The notes under the pieces are model-generated. The model had not been told where the DNA came from, did not search any database, and saw only the letters and a list, made by a program, of their open reading frames with translations. A stretch of 64,000 bases of DNA from assembly GCA_013176395.1 (NCBI GenBank), contig JABMLP010000018.1, positions 930,001-994,000 on the forward strand, written 5' to 3'. This stretch comes from Venturia oleaginea. Lineage: Eukaryota; Ascomycota; Dothideomycetes; Venturiales; Venturiaceae. Positions 20,882-33,024 of this stretch are shown in pieces (within the stretch, counting starts at the first letter, position 1; every line of letters begins with the position of its first letter). The position numbers were made by a program, and so were the translations under genes.

Positions 20882-22440
20882 ATGGCAAACAACGATCCGT
20901 CGAACCTGGGGAACATCCCAAATATCCTCACTGAAGAGTACGCCCTCCAGCAGGACGCGAATGATTCCCTCAGGCATCTACGGAATGAATTCAACATACC
21001 AACTCGGGGAGATCTGAAACGAAAAAGAGCAAAGGATGAGCCAGATACCGCGGGAGAAAATCGTCTTCCTTCTACCTATCTCTGCGGAAACTCTCTCGGT
21101 CTACAACCAAAACGAACACGCGAATACATCAACTCATATTTATCAACATGGAGCAAATTGGGAGTGTACGGTCACTTCAAGCCTCTCGAAGACCAAGTGA
21201 CCAAACCATGGGTCGACATCGACGACCAAGCGAAAGATGCCATGTCAAAAATCGTGGGAGCATTGCCAAGTGAAGTAGCAGTCATGCAAACCCTTACAGC
21301 AAATCTACATCTGCTTATGGCAAGTTTCTACAGGCCGACAAAGGATCGATGGAAGATTATCATAGAAGGAAAGGCATTCCCAAGTGATCATGTAAGCTAC
21401 GTCCTCCCTCGTACATTACGCGAGCTAACTATTGCTCAAAGTATGCCGTCTACTCACAACTTGCCCACCATAATCTCTCTCCAACAGATGCCCTCGTCCT
21501 GATAGAACCCTCCGATTCAGAAGCCCACAACTTCTCCACCCAACATATCCTCGACACCATTTCAGCGCATGCTGATACAACTGCACTTCTCTTACTACCG
21601 GGAATCCACTATTACACAGGCCAATACCTCGATATCAAATCAATAACGTTCTTCGCCCAGTCTAAAGGCATAACAGTAGGCTGGGACCTCGCACATGCAG
21701 CTGGAAACGTACCAGTCCAGCTCCACGACTGGAACGTCGATTTCGCGGCTTGGTGTACGTACAAATATATCAATGCAGGGCCAGGCAGTATTGCAGGACT
21801 GTTTGTGCACGAGAGACATGGGAAGGTGAAAGCCACAGAGGGGGAAGAAAGCAAATATATACCACGGTTGAGTGGATGGTGGGGCTCTTCAAAATCCACT
21901 CGCTTCCAAATGGACAACATCTTCCTCCCTATTCCAGGAGCAGCAGGTTGGCAGCTCTCCAACCCCTCTGTATTCGACTGTACCAGCGTACTTGCCAGCT
22001 TGAGCGTATTCAACATGACAACCATGCAATCACTGCGAGAAAGAAGTCTAAAATTAACAGCCTACCTCGATTACCTCCTCAACAACTGGAATCTAGAAGA
22101 GCGCCTTCGATGTTACACCATCCTCACACCCTCCAACCCAGAAGAAAGAGGCGCACAACTGAGTGTACGGCTCGAAGAAGGATTACTAGAAACAGTCATG
22201 GAAGTACTGGAGGCAGAAGGTGTGGTTCTCGATGAGCGAAAACCAGATGTCATAAGAGTGGCACCCGCACCTCTCTACAATACCTACGCCGATATATGGC
22301 GGTTCATGAGCGTCTTTGAGAAAGCCTTGAAGGCGGCCAAAGACAAGAAATCTACATCAACCGGTGCGACGGCAGATGGAGCAGGTGGCACAATGGTGGA
22401 CGGCCCAAGTAAGAAAGGAGGATGGAGTAACGTCACCTAA
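20882..22440 (+). CDS. BNA5: Kynureninase
   Basis: Cytosolic PLP enzyme of the kynurenine pathway that cleaves 3-hydroxykynurenine to 3-hydroxyanthranilate and alanine on the way from tryptophan to NAD. Two exons, 20882-21391 and 21442-22440, joined at SDH|YAV by a 50-nt GTAAGC...AAG intron; 502 aa. Start taken at ATG 20882 ([11 protein letters not shown]); the frame extends four codons further to a GTG. Motifs: [14 protein letters not shown] near the N terminus, [11 protein letters not shown] (PLP-binding Asp about residue 252), and [15 protein letters not shown] with the Schiff-base Lys about residue 278. The C-terminal tail ([14 protein letters not shown]...) is a low-complexity extension. 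Convergent with POL1. Confidence 0.96.
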
Positions 22441-23005
22441 CTAAGCCCTTTGAAATCATATACACGTACGAAAGCATTCGATGCGAAAAGTCCTTCCAAG
22501 TAATCTCATACTCTATAACAAAGATAACTTTGCGATGTACAAACAGTAAGTACGTGGTGATTTCAATCTCCATCCCGCCATGTTTTGCGATCAAGGTTGT
22601 CATATCAACAGCAACAGCAACAGTCTCTAATAAAAGGGGAGCCTGTCCATCTTGAAATTCGCAGGCTGACAAGATAGCATACAACCCCAAGAGGTACACA
22701 AAAAGCGGTAGATTTCCTTTTTGCAACTTTTATTTCTCTTCCATCTCTTTCAGAAGATTGATTGAGCGGCACAAGTGCGCAAGAACATGAGTATACTTAC
22801 ATGACTTCAGATCAACCTCGAAAAGAGGGCGTCTTCAGTTTCCAGACACTTGAAAGGGGCAACGAATTATTGAAACAAACTATCATGGCAATTTACTGTG
22901 CCATTACCAAACACCACCCTCCCATGCAAAAGACGCACACCACCACCAACATCATCCCAAAAACGCTCCCAATCAACAAAAATATACCACCCATACAGCC
23001 AGTAC
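22441..23005. other. 3' region between convergent kynureninase and POL1
   Basis: 565 bp serving as the 3' UTRs of both genes; short open frames only, nothing recognised. Confidence 0.5.
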
Positions 23006-26000
23006 CTACAACGCAAACCGAAATAAATTCCCCATACTAACCCACTGCCGTCCATTCCTCGCCAAAAACTCCTTAACAACAGCCCTCACAGTCCCAAACC
23101 TAAGCCGATTATGCTCGGCAAGCAACCGAACCTCATCCTTCCTATCCCCCTTAAGTACACCCTCCCTCGCCATCGTCTCCACCTTCTCCCTAGCCCTCTC
23201 AACATCAAACATACTCCCCAGAAACAGGAGCTGGTTATAAAGTGCCTTCTCCGTATATTCCTGTTGCATACGTCCAAGACAACCCATACCCAATCCCTTA
23301 GGACCGAGACAACGGTGTCCATAGACGCAGACTTGGCGGGTACGGTTACCGCATTGGGGGTCGTCACAAATGAGCCGGTTGGCGTAGTAGCGGGAGATGT
23401 GTTGGCGAACTTGAGTTTCCAGTTGTGCAACGATGGTTATGGTTGGGAGAAGACGTTGACACGCAGCATTGGGACATTGAAGGCCGTCGTTTGTAACGAC
23501 GGCTTCTTGCCGTTCGTCTTCTGTTCGGGTGGTCGGTGGGACGATACCACGGAAGTCGAAGGAAGATTTACATGCCAGACATCTCAGTTGCAATGGCAAT
23601 GCTTCCTTGAACCTCACAGAGTCGGGGATTTGAGACTCAAGAGGCTGCAACTCTTCTGCCCGGCTGGACGAAGTTGCCGAGACGGTGCTGACGCGGTATT
23701 TGCTCGTATCCAAGCCCAGACAATCAGCAAGTTGGGTGATATTCGTCCCGCTGATCGGCGCGCAAAGACGTTCAACTGGCGGCAGAATCTGTTTGTGTAG
23801 ATAGTAGTCGATATCCGGTTTTAGTCCAGAATCGGCTTTGAGGATGTCTTCGAGAGGGTAGGCGTTCTTTGCTGCTGCCTCCGCAGAGCCATTGCTTTGA
23901 CCTGTGATGATGAAGGACATTACGTCTTTGGCTTTGATATTCTTGCCCTTTGCGATTTGACGGAGGGCGACTTGGACGGAAGGCATTGAACCGCCATTGG
24001 GGTATTCTTTTGGTGCTTTTCCAAGTTGGGTGAAGATCGTGTAGGCTTGGACTGGAACTTGATAGTCACGCATGCGAGTGGCGAGGGCTCGGAGATATTC
24101 GTGTATATTCTCGACAACGGTGTCCGGTTCATCGCCGGAGAGCAAGAAGCCGAGGAGTTTCCTTAAATGTTGTTAGCAGTGTAAGCAATGAAAAGCAGAG
24201 TTTACTCACGATGACGTTTCTTTTGAAAGGGCGCAGTATTCTCGCCGTCTCATATCAAGACCTTTGACCTCGAGCTTCTCAACAAACTTGCCATCAATTT
24301 CGACCATATTAATAGCAGCATACTTCTTCTTAGCGTGCAACAAGATCCGACGGAACACATTGTCAATATCGATCTCAAGAAGTCGGTAGCGCTCGTTGAC
24401 AGCCTTCTTGAAGCCTCTTCCAATCGCGAGTGCCTCCTGGATGTTGTCTTTATTCGTGTTGATCATGACTGAATCAGTATCACCATAGATGACACGAAGC
24501 GAATCCTGTTCAGCAAGCTCCTTGGTGCTCTGCAAAATCTCACGGCCTTTGTATGTTGTGAGCATGGCCAGTGGTCGAGCGTAGAATCGAGACTTGGTGT
24601 AACCCAAACAGCCATACATGGAGTTGGCTGTGAGTTTGAGGGCAAGTTGTTTAATGTCATAAGTAGCAAGCTGGTCTGGAGTGGCCGTCTTATCCTTCAT
24701 CAGTTTCTTGACTTCTCGTCGACGATTGACAAGAGTAGCAATGAGCTTCGGGAGAATTCCAAGGGCCTGATCTGCTGGAACATCTGGAACCTGTTCTTCA
24801 TCTTCGCGCAGGTTGGCGCGTTCAACTGTGGTGAAGCAAATGTTGTACTCCTGGATGATCGATGGGTACAAACTGTTGAAGTCCATGACCAGGATGAACT
24901 TGTCATAAAGGCCCTTTTCAGGCTCAAAGACGAGACCCCCCTTGAACTTGTCTTTCTTCTTCGCGTCGACGCCTTCCTCGCCATCGGCTGGCTCTTCTTC
25001 GATCTTCTGCTTTCCTTTGCCCCAAATCTTGTCCGGGCAGATGTACTTGTTGCGATGAAATTCGTGTAACAGAATGTACTCGTTTCTTTCAGCCCTCGTT
25101 CCACTCAATGTACGAGCCCATGAGTTACCGGCAAGATTGGTGAGGACTTTCGTCAGAGGCAGCATTTGTGTCTTAATGGCAATCGCGGCAATGAAAAAGG
25201 TGTCGGCCTCGCAGTGCTGGACATAGTTCATCAGGCCTTCCCTCTCCAAGGCCCATGTTTTGAGAACAGCTTCGTTGTCGAGTTCCAGTCGTACGTGGTT
25301 CTTTCCAAGTACCAGTTCACACATCTCGTTCAAACTCCATGACTGGCACTTCATCATGAGCGATTTCCCCATGTCGTTGGCTAAATCAACGAGAAGCCGA
25401 CCAGAGGCCAGTTGTCGTTCAGCAAAGAAGCTGCCACCTCCTCGCCCAAAGTTCTTAGGCCAGTCGCTTCTTCGAACACGGCCAATACGATGCCAGCCTG
25501 GAGTTTTTCGTTCTTTCATTCTGCTTAGAAGAATACCAAAATCGACATCATCAAGCTTATGACCCATGAGGACGTCTGGATCCATCTTCGCTAGAATGGC
25601 CATAAACTTGCTAAGAAGATCTCGCTCGTTTTTCTCCAACATAATCGTTCCCTTATGCTTGGGAACCTCGAGTTTTTCGAAACCTGTGGGATATGCCTCC
25701 GCGATAGGATGCATGATAGTAAAGCTCTTGCAGGGCATCTTCTCAGGCGGTGTCGTGTCTCCAAGGATAACATTCTCGTATATTCTGGCACTGATCATTA
25801 AGATTTCCTGTTTGTTGTTCTCTGAATTGAAGGTGGTACGCAGAGCAAGGCTCATCAGGGTCAAAGGCGGCACGTCCAAGTTATCTGATTCGCCCAGGGT
25901 GGATATGTGTTGTGGCTGATCAACCAAGAGTTCTAGCTTGCACCAGGAAGCGTTGTTGAGGGCTTGGAAATTCGCGCCTTGGATGTTCAGCCAGCATGGG

Positions 26001-27568
26001 CCCATAATATTCTTCCAGAGAACAAATTGTTCGAAAAGCGAGGTGTTGGTGCCAAAGACGTGTGAGAAGGTCTCTCCCGTGAGGTCATTTGAGAGTCCTT
26101 GCTTGTCGTATGGATATAGCAGCTTCAGATAGTCGGCCTTCTTTGGGATTCCTGGTATTTCAAATGCATATTTCCTCTCACAGGGCTTGATTTTGAATTG
26201 GCCCACTCTGAGCTTGCTCATGATGCCATCCACTTCGTTGTAGACGTCGCTCATGCCAATCTCCTCATCAGTCGGCTGTCCATGTTTTTGGCGGAATTCT
26301 CTTGGGAGAAAGAACAATTTCCGCAAAATGTTATCGACCTTAACAAAACAACTGACGAAATTCCCCGTGCTCTTATTCTTAACCTTTCCGAACAGACACA
26401 AACTCCCGAGAATTTCAGTGTAATCAGTCCAGAAAAAGTTGAGACTCCCGTCCTCTTCCACAGCATGTTGTGGATTTAGTTTGCCTACATTCGACGCGAC
26501 CTGAGGTCCAACAGGGCTGTTCATAACGTTCAGGCTTTCATTCAGTCGATTCCAAGCGGAGGCATCGACAACTGGTCCCGCAGGCGAAGAAGGGAATGCT
26601 GTCGGTTGTGGTGCAGCTTTGAACTTTGGAGCGGGTCGCTTTCCAGACATGTTGATCGATGCTCCAGCAAATACTGACTGGCCAATTGGTTGTGCAATAT
26701 CAAGGCCATCATCTTCCTCCTCTTCCTCGACTTTAACAGCCGGTTGCGATCTTCGTTCAACGGCTTTCATGACAGGAGAAGAGGGTAGCAGGTCGCTCAT
26801 GAACACATCGTCCTCCATAGGGGTATATCCGTCATCGTCGTCCATCGTAGCCTCGGCGGGAAGTGAGTCCACGGCGGCCGTTTGACTGGAGTCTATTCGA
26901 GAGGAGAGTTTTGGTTGGCGTTTCATTATTGGAGAAAGGACTCGAGTTTTCCGTCTGTATTCGTCCTTGACTGGTTTCATGCGAATAGCAGGACGGCTCG
27001 GTACGTTAACATCGACTTCTCCGAGCAAATCTGCCATGAACGCGTCGTCATCGGCGGTCTTGACGGGCTATTAGGTTGTCAGCTCTTAGTCCATAACCCC
27101 GAGAGATCATTGTACCTTTGATTTGGGTGCCGTAGTTGTGACCTTGGCTGTGAAATAATTGCTGATGCCATTCTTGATCTTCTTCTTTTTTTCATCGTCC
27201 TCTTCCCGTTTTCGTTTGGCTACCAGAACGCGTCAGTACAGTCTTCCCATTGCAATATGCACCGATTTTTGCATACCGGCCGTTCCCCGGGGAGTATTGT
27301 CCTCTTCTTCACTTGAATAGCCAGCGCGACGGCCATCTTCCCAATCCTCTTCCCGGCCATCGTCGGCATATCCTTCGCCATTGTCGTCGACAACGAAGTC
27401 GTCCTGGTCCAGACGTCCCCTCACAACTTTCTTGTAGCCCTCTTCATCGACCTCATCATAAATGTTGACTTCTTCCTCGACTTGGTAATCGTTGTCGCGT
27501 TTCCCCCCAGCGCGGGCTTTCTTGAGTTTTTCGAGCTGAGCTAAACGGGCTGCTCGTTTGGAGGACAT
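23006..27568 (-). CDS. POL1: DNA polymerase alpha catalytic subunit
   Basis: Nuclear B-family polymerase that with primase lays down RNA-DNA primers for replication. Four exons on the minus strand: 27277-27568, 27116-27219, 24210-27067 and 23006-24161; phases agree, giving 1469 aa, almost exactly the yeast length. The N terminus (MSSKRAARLAQLEKLKKARA) is followed by an acidic linker. Catalytic motif A DFNSLYPSIIQEYN is near residue 858, motif B KLTANSMYGCLGYTKSRF near 944, and motif C YGDTDS near 990. The C-terminal domain has two Cys clusters (LRCLACKSS...GLQCPNAACQ, and LICDDPQCGNRT with VYGHRC), the zinc and B-subunit-binding region. The last intron (24162-24209) has an AAG acceptor. The gene shares a 340-bp upstream region with REX2. 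Confidence 0.98.
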
Positions 27569-27908
27569 TATAAAGATGGGCAATGGGTTAAGATGGCATA
27601 TCAGGGCGTAAAGACAGCGGACGAGGCAAATGGGCCGTGTTGTTTTGTTGTTTTGTTGTATGGCTGTTTGGTGCGCGAGTCGAAAGTGAAAGCAAGGAAC
27701 GACTTTGACGGTTGGCAGAAACGCGTCGCGTGAAGTCACTATTCTAGCGTGTTCTGCCGCCAGACGGGCACTAACCTTTTGCTCCACCAATTTCAAACTA
27801 TCACCCTTCACGAAATTCCAGCTCACCAGCATCTCGATTGTCTTGGACTTCAAACTCACAATACCATTCTATCATCTCCATCCGAACATCGAATGAGATA
27901 ATCACAAT
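27569..27908. promoter_or_regulatory. Shared divergent promoter of POL1 and REX2
   Basis: 340 bp separate the start codons of two divergently transcribed genes, so both promoters must lie here. The sequence contains ACGCGTCGCG at about 27720. ACGCGT is the MCB element bound by MBF (Mbp1/Swi6) at G1/S in yeasts, and POL1 is a classic MBF target; a second ACGCGT lies in the first POL1 intron region near 27230. Occupancy in this fungus is inferred, not shown. Confidence 0.5.
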
Positions 27909-28556
27909 ATGCCGGAAGCCCAATCAAGAGATCCACTCGTTTGGATCGATTGCGAGGTGAGGCAGTTTAATCCTTGATAATACGGGCAAAATGTTCTAAC
28001 AAAGTGCCTGCAGATGACCGGCCTAGACTTGAAAAACGACGAGATTATCGAAATTGCGTGCATTGTGACCAACTGGAACTTGGATCCCATCGATCTACCA
28101 GGTTTTGAGGTCACGATTGGACAAACAGAAGAGAAAATGGCTTCAATGAACCCGTGGTGCATCGAACACCATGGAAAGTCTGGTCTAACGGCCAAAGTCA
28201 TCGCATCAACAACGACCCACCAACAAGCAGCTGACCAGCTTCTTGCATATATCAAAGCCCGCGTTGCCAAAGCTAGGACGGCGCTCCTGGCGGGCAACTC
28301 TGTACATGCAGACCGCGCGTTCTTCAATGCTGAGCCAGCCTACGCTGAGGTCATGAATCATCTTCATTATCGTATTCTCGATGTTAGCTCGATAAAAGAG
28401 GCCGTAAGACGCTTCTCACCGCAAGAGGTACTGGCGCAGATTCCGAAGAAGAAAAAGGCCCACACTGCAATGGAGGACATTCTCGAGAGCATTGCTGAGA
28501 TGCGCTACTACAGCAAAAAGATATTCCAGAAAAACACAGAGCCAGCTACCTCATAG
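27909..28556 (+). CDS. REX2: Oligoribonuclease (DEDDh exonuclease)
   Basis: 3'-5' exonuclease that degrades 2-5-nt RNA fragments, mitochondrial in yeast. Two exons, 27909-27956 and 28014-28556, with the intron placed inside the first catalytic motif (WIDCE|MTGLD); 196 aa. Exo I DCEMTGLD, Exo II GNSVHADRAFF, Exo III HTAMEDILESI (His and Asp) are all present. The isoform lacks an obvious long mitochondrial presequence; an upstream start was not found in frame. The length is close to bacterial Orn (about 180 aa) plus a short tail. Confidence 0.95.
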
Positions 28557-29581
28557 CAGTCTCCCAATACGAGATCGATATTGATAAATTTCTGGTATAT
28601 GTATTCGGGATGTCGCCAGAAAATCATCAACATCGAAACGGAGCTAAAATAGTCGATACAAAAGCCAGCCTAATACCTCCCAACAAAGACAAAAGAGAAC
28701 AAATTCCATTCTAACACCATCAAACTCAAATAAGCTTCCTCAAAACATTAGGCTGTAAGCCGAGCAGTACCCCCAAACTCTCCTCGCATGCTCCTTATTA
28801 TATCTCATCATCTGCAACAAACCCGCAAGGGTGACTACATTCCCATACCTCAACGTCTCTTTCGTAACCTCACTAATCAAATCCATAGTACCATCATTCG
28901 TCATCACAGCTTTATCACCTGAATTGTCTGTCATTGAGAGAGTGGCAGGGGCGTGCGCCCAATCCCATCCGCTAAAATTGGAATTCCCAATCCCACCCTC
29001 TCCATCAATCTAGGCGTTGGAACAGAATTATGCGGTATCAACGCTACCACGGCTTCCATTTCTTGATCCTCAGCCGGTAGAATCGGGGAATGCGCACTGC
29101 CTAGGGAGCTTCCCCATGTACCTAGTCTCTTATATCGAAACGGTCGTATTGATTTAGAGATAATTAAGGCCCCGTCGCAGGGTGTTCGGATCTGATCGAA
29201 GGGTTTAATATCTTATCGTATCTTCCCGCGCGAGGCACCGAAGCCTATGAAGTCGACGCTGAGACAGGCGATTCCTGCGTTGACGCGAAAGTGGGTGTAG
29301 AAAACAATGAACATGTATAAAAATTCGGGAAGAAAGTCCCCAATTTGCAAAAAGGTTAATTACTCTTACGCATTACCTTGCTCTCTAAAAATGCCATCCC
29401 ATCCCCAATACCATGCATAGGCTACAAAGTAGAACCCACAAAAAAAACGCCCAAAATGCCCAACAAAGAATTATACCAGAAGCCCGAACCAAACCAAACA
29501 ATCCAAACCTGCAGAAGAAAAATATCCATATACATAATACCCTTACTTTAAGAAACCTATATACAATTCCCACACGATTTT
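28557..29581. other. Intergenic with a possible small decayed minus-strand gene
   Basis: On the minus strand from about 29010 to 28740 a frame reads NFSGWDWAHAPATLSM, then EVTKETLRYGNVVTLAGLLQ and MMRYNKEHARRVWG, which looks protein-like and is preceded by a TAG acceptor. A second open frame upstream (about 29150-28950, VVALIPHNSVPTPRLM) may belong to the same gene but is in another phase. No family recognised and no full model obtained. The rest (29020-29580) is featureless. Confidence 0.3.
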
Positions 29582-31808
29582 TTAAAAAGCCATAACAGCG
29601 ACAAAAGCACCAGCGAACAATCCAGCAACGGATCCCCCAGTCTTAACGGCAGCATTCGTGGTAACCTGCAACGGTCCCTCAGTCCTGGTAGAAGTGGGGA
29701 TATAAGTCGTTCCAAACCCAGTGTACGTCGACACCGCCGGCGCGGTGTAAATACTGGTCGTCGCGGCGGCAGCAGAGAATGTACCAGCAGCAGGGACTGA
29801 AGAACTAGGGGCAACGGAGACAAGAGTAGCAGGTGCGAGACCAACGGAGGCAGCTGTGACGCCTCCAGTCGCTGGTAGAGTCGTGAAGATGACCTGTGGG
29901 ACGGTTACGGCGGTGCTTAGCATTGTTACTGTTGAAGAAGAGGGGATGGGGAAACCGGCTGAGGGGCCCGTGGCGTAGGTGCAGGGGACTGTGTAAGATT
30001 GGGCGATGGTGATTGTGGTCATTGGGACTGCGATTTGTTGGGTGACTGGCGAGACCGGGGTGCTTGCTGCTGCGGATGGTGTGGTAGCGGCAGCGCACTT
30101 TGAGCAAGGGATTATGCTGGTGGATGTCATGGTAATGGTTGAGATGGAGGGAGTTTTGAGGACAGTGGTGGTGCCAGCGGCGGTTATGGTCTGGCCAATG
30201 GAGCATGAAGAGTATGAGGTGACGACGACTTCGGTGACTGTGCTTGCGATTGGCGTAGACTGGATAGATGACACGGGAGTGGTAGCTGGGGTGGTAGATG
30301 GAGTAGAGGGGGGAGGAGTTCGAGCAGCAGTCAATGGGATGGACTTTGGGCAGTTGGTGATCAAACCAGGGTTCTGAGAAACATGAGCCGCGCAGATACC
30401 GATGAGGTAAGTCAATGCCTTTTGAACTTCAGAGTCATCAGCACCATGGGCGGTGATACACTCAATGACGTTCTTGGTGAAGTCCGCCTTGGCACAGTAA
30501 CATTGCTGGTCGCTGTTGTCTTTGCAGCCGGTCTGGCCGATCCAGGTGTTCAAACATTGGGGAACAACTTCTGGGCATGGAGCGGTCGTTACGGGGACAG
30601 AAGGCTTAGTAGAAGATGGCTTAGAGATGCTGGACGAGAAGTTCGAGCTGCTTGTGCCAGGGCTGACTAGAGTTGAAGATGAAGCCGCGCTAGAGCTTTG
30701 GACGGTTGGCACTAACACGCTCGAGCTAGAAGCCGATGGGGCAAGGGGCGAAAAGATATCTGGGATTGGTGGAAGATTTGAAGTGGTGATGCTTGAAGTG
30801 GTGATGCTTGGAATTGGGATGCTCGAAGTGGCCACATCTGAAACTGGGATGGTAGGAACAGGAATAGAGCAGTCAATTCCGATCGACGTGCCGTTGCTGT
30901 ATCCGCAGAATGGGGTGCTGGAAGTACTAGAGCTGCTAGTCACTGGGTCCACTGGCGTGGATGAAGACGAAGGGAGAACATCGGGTACTAGTTTGCTGCT
31001 GGTTTGAACAGCAGATGACGAAGTTGGCACTGCTGAAGATGAGGTCGGGACAGCAGGCGACGAAGTTGGAGCAGCAGGTACGTCTGGAAGTGGCTTGCTT
31101 ATGGTCGGTACCGCTGGCGATGAGGTAGGCACAGCAGGCGAAGAGCCCGGCTCAGATGATAGAGTTGAGCTGGAGCTAGCCTTTGGGGGTGGGACAGAGC
31201 TACTGGCAGGTGGGCTGCAATCAAAACCAATGGAATGAATCCCAATATCACAGCCACCCTTCGACCCCTGCGGAAGCTGGAATTGAACCTGTTTAGCACC
31301 ACCACACTGGCTGTTCTGAACAATCGTTCCTCCAGCTTTGCAAGGAGTGGTCTGCTTGCAGGTAGAGCCGTCCTCCATCTGGTAGTGGAATTCAACATCT
31401 GTGTCTTCGGAGACAGAGACCTGGTATTCTGAGATGGAGAAATCCTTGTTGGCACCGCACGAGAAGCTTGGTCCGCTACCAGCACCCATTGATCCTTGGA
31501 TGACCTTGCCACCAAAGGTACGCTTCGTCAAGGTGTCACGCTTTCCGAAGCTCGATGTGCACTGAAATCCGCTGAAAGAGTACGAATCATAAGAGCTGAA
31601 GCTCCCTGGGTTTAGATTCGACCAATCGAAACCAGTCTGTTCCTGGGAAGTACATTCGTTGTTGTTGTTGGCTGGTGTTTTGTATGTTGGGGCGTTGGTC
31701 CAACCAGAGAACTATGCAATGTTAGTTGGGTGATTGAATGGAGCAGACCAAACGACTTACTGTAGCGCTGGCCGTGCCGGCAAAGAGTAAAGCTGCGTTG
31801 GTTTTCAT
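29582..31808 (-). CDS. GPI-anchored CFEM-domain surface glycoprotein, 725 aa
   Basis: Exon 1 31761-31808 encodes a signal peptide (MKTNAALLFAGTASA); exon 2 is 31711-29582. After the signal comes an unidentified ~170-residue domain with several Cys (CTSQEQTGFDWSNLNPGSF, SCGANKDFSISEYQVSV, GCDIGIHSIGFDC), then a Ser/Pro/Thr mucin-like linker with PAVPTSS-type repeats. A CFEM domain with eight Cys follows at about residues 390-470 (PCPEVVPQCLNTWIGQTGC, QQCYCAKADF, GICAAHV, ITNC), then a second Ser/Thr-rich stalk and a C-terminal hydrophobic tail (GGSVAGLFAGAFVAVMAF) typical of a GPI signal. CFEM proteins are wall- or membrane-bound and include heme-uptake proteins and virulence-related surface proteins; the ligand here is unknown. 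Confidence 0.9.
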
Positions 31809-33024
31809 GATGAAGATAGAGCTGGTTAGATACTAGAGAACAAGATCAAATACGAAGTAAAGATGGACTATCGAAGCGATGGTGGTTCAGCGAGCTGAAA
31901 GCGAGCTGAAAACGAGAGTAAAGATGGAACTGATGAAATAATAAGCACGACTACTGAAAGAAAGTGTAGATGAAGAAAAAAGACATGACAGGATGGAAAA
32001 GCAGTACTCTTTAAACAAGTCGATACTCCTGAGATGCACAGAAGGAAGTGGAGCATCGATTTGGCATGATTATTGGGTTCAGGTACAAGGTGAAACTACG
32101 AGCGGTCGACATCAGGCTACAGGTCCACTCAGAGGCTCGATGACGGTATAGCTGAGCGAGCAGAAGGTCTATTCTGAGGCCTGGGTGCTGCCCTTCGAAG
32201 GGGTGGATAGACATCCGATCGCTGTTGGCCGTCGGTCTAGTGCAGGACTGCAGGTGGTTTCTTTCGGGACTGGAGGGATGAAACGACCAGGGGTTTTGAA
32301 AAGGCGAATGGTCGGTTCCGAATGCTTTGCGCCACTGCAATCCAAAGGGGCATCTCCCGCACTCACAGCGGCCATGGGCGCCAAAATGTGGCTGCGAGCT
32401 CTGCCGGTCTTGCGGCTCTCGTAGCGCGTGTGGACAGTGGACAGTGGACAGTGGAGGCCGGAGGACCTGGAGGCTCTCCAGACGCTCAGCCAAAGTCAGC
32501 GCATCGCTTTTCATTTCCTTCCAAACAATAGTATTCGACGAGCGCAACATCTACTCACCTTGCTCCACTTCGATGCCGGAAACAGAGGCAGTTTGTGGGG
32601 ACCAGAGCTCGCATTTGGAGACACCTCTATCCCAAAAGCAGGACTCGGGCTCATCTTTCCTTGGGTGCTGTCGTGCTGCCAGGCAAGGCATCGCTCGCAT
32701 CGAGAGGCAAAAATAATGTTTGGTATTGCCCAAGGGGCAGACTTGCATGCAAGAAGATCTCGGGGAAGACGGTAGCGTTTGTCATCGCGCCTATAAACCA
32801 TGTAATACGGAGTACCATCAGATTCAGAACCCACAATCGAGGAAACAATGACACCGCCCGAATTCTATATACCGAAATAAACAGCCGCCACAGCGGCAAG
32901 CAAGCATGCAGACCATGCAACAGAATCCGACATGACCATCATCCTGGAAACATGTTCCTGCAGTAGCTTCCACACAAACAGACCTCAAAGAGTCACCTTC
33001 CCTGTCCCCGCAAACCCAACCAGA
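31809..33024. other. 1.2-kb intergenic region
   Basis: 5' region of the CFEM gene and 3' flank of the kinase gene. It contains a (GTGGACA)3 tract at 32430-32454. Overlapping open frames in several phases at 32170-32900 show no recognisable motif and look like chance in GC-rich sequence. Confidence 0.45.

Noticed and set aside
30516..31007. Plus-strand frames opposite the CFEM gene
   Set aside because: Antisense of the Ser/Thr/Pro linker; no independent evidence.
32327..32775. Overlapping plus-strand frames near the (GTGGACA)3 tract
   Set aside because: Three competing phases, no motif, and no splice logic linking them to a gene.
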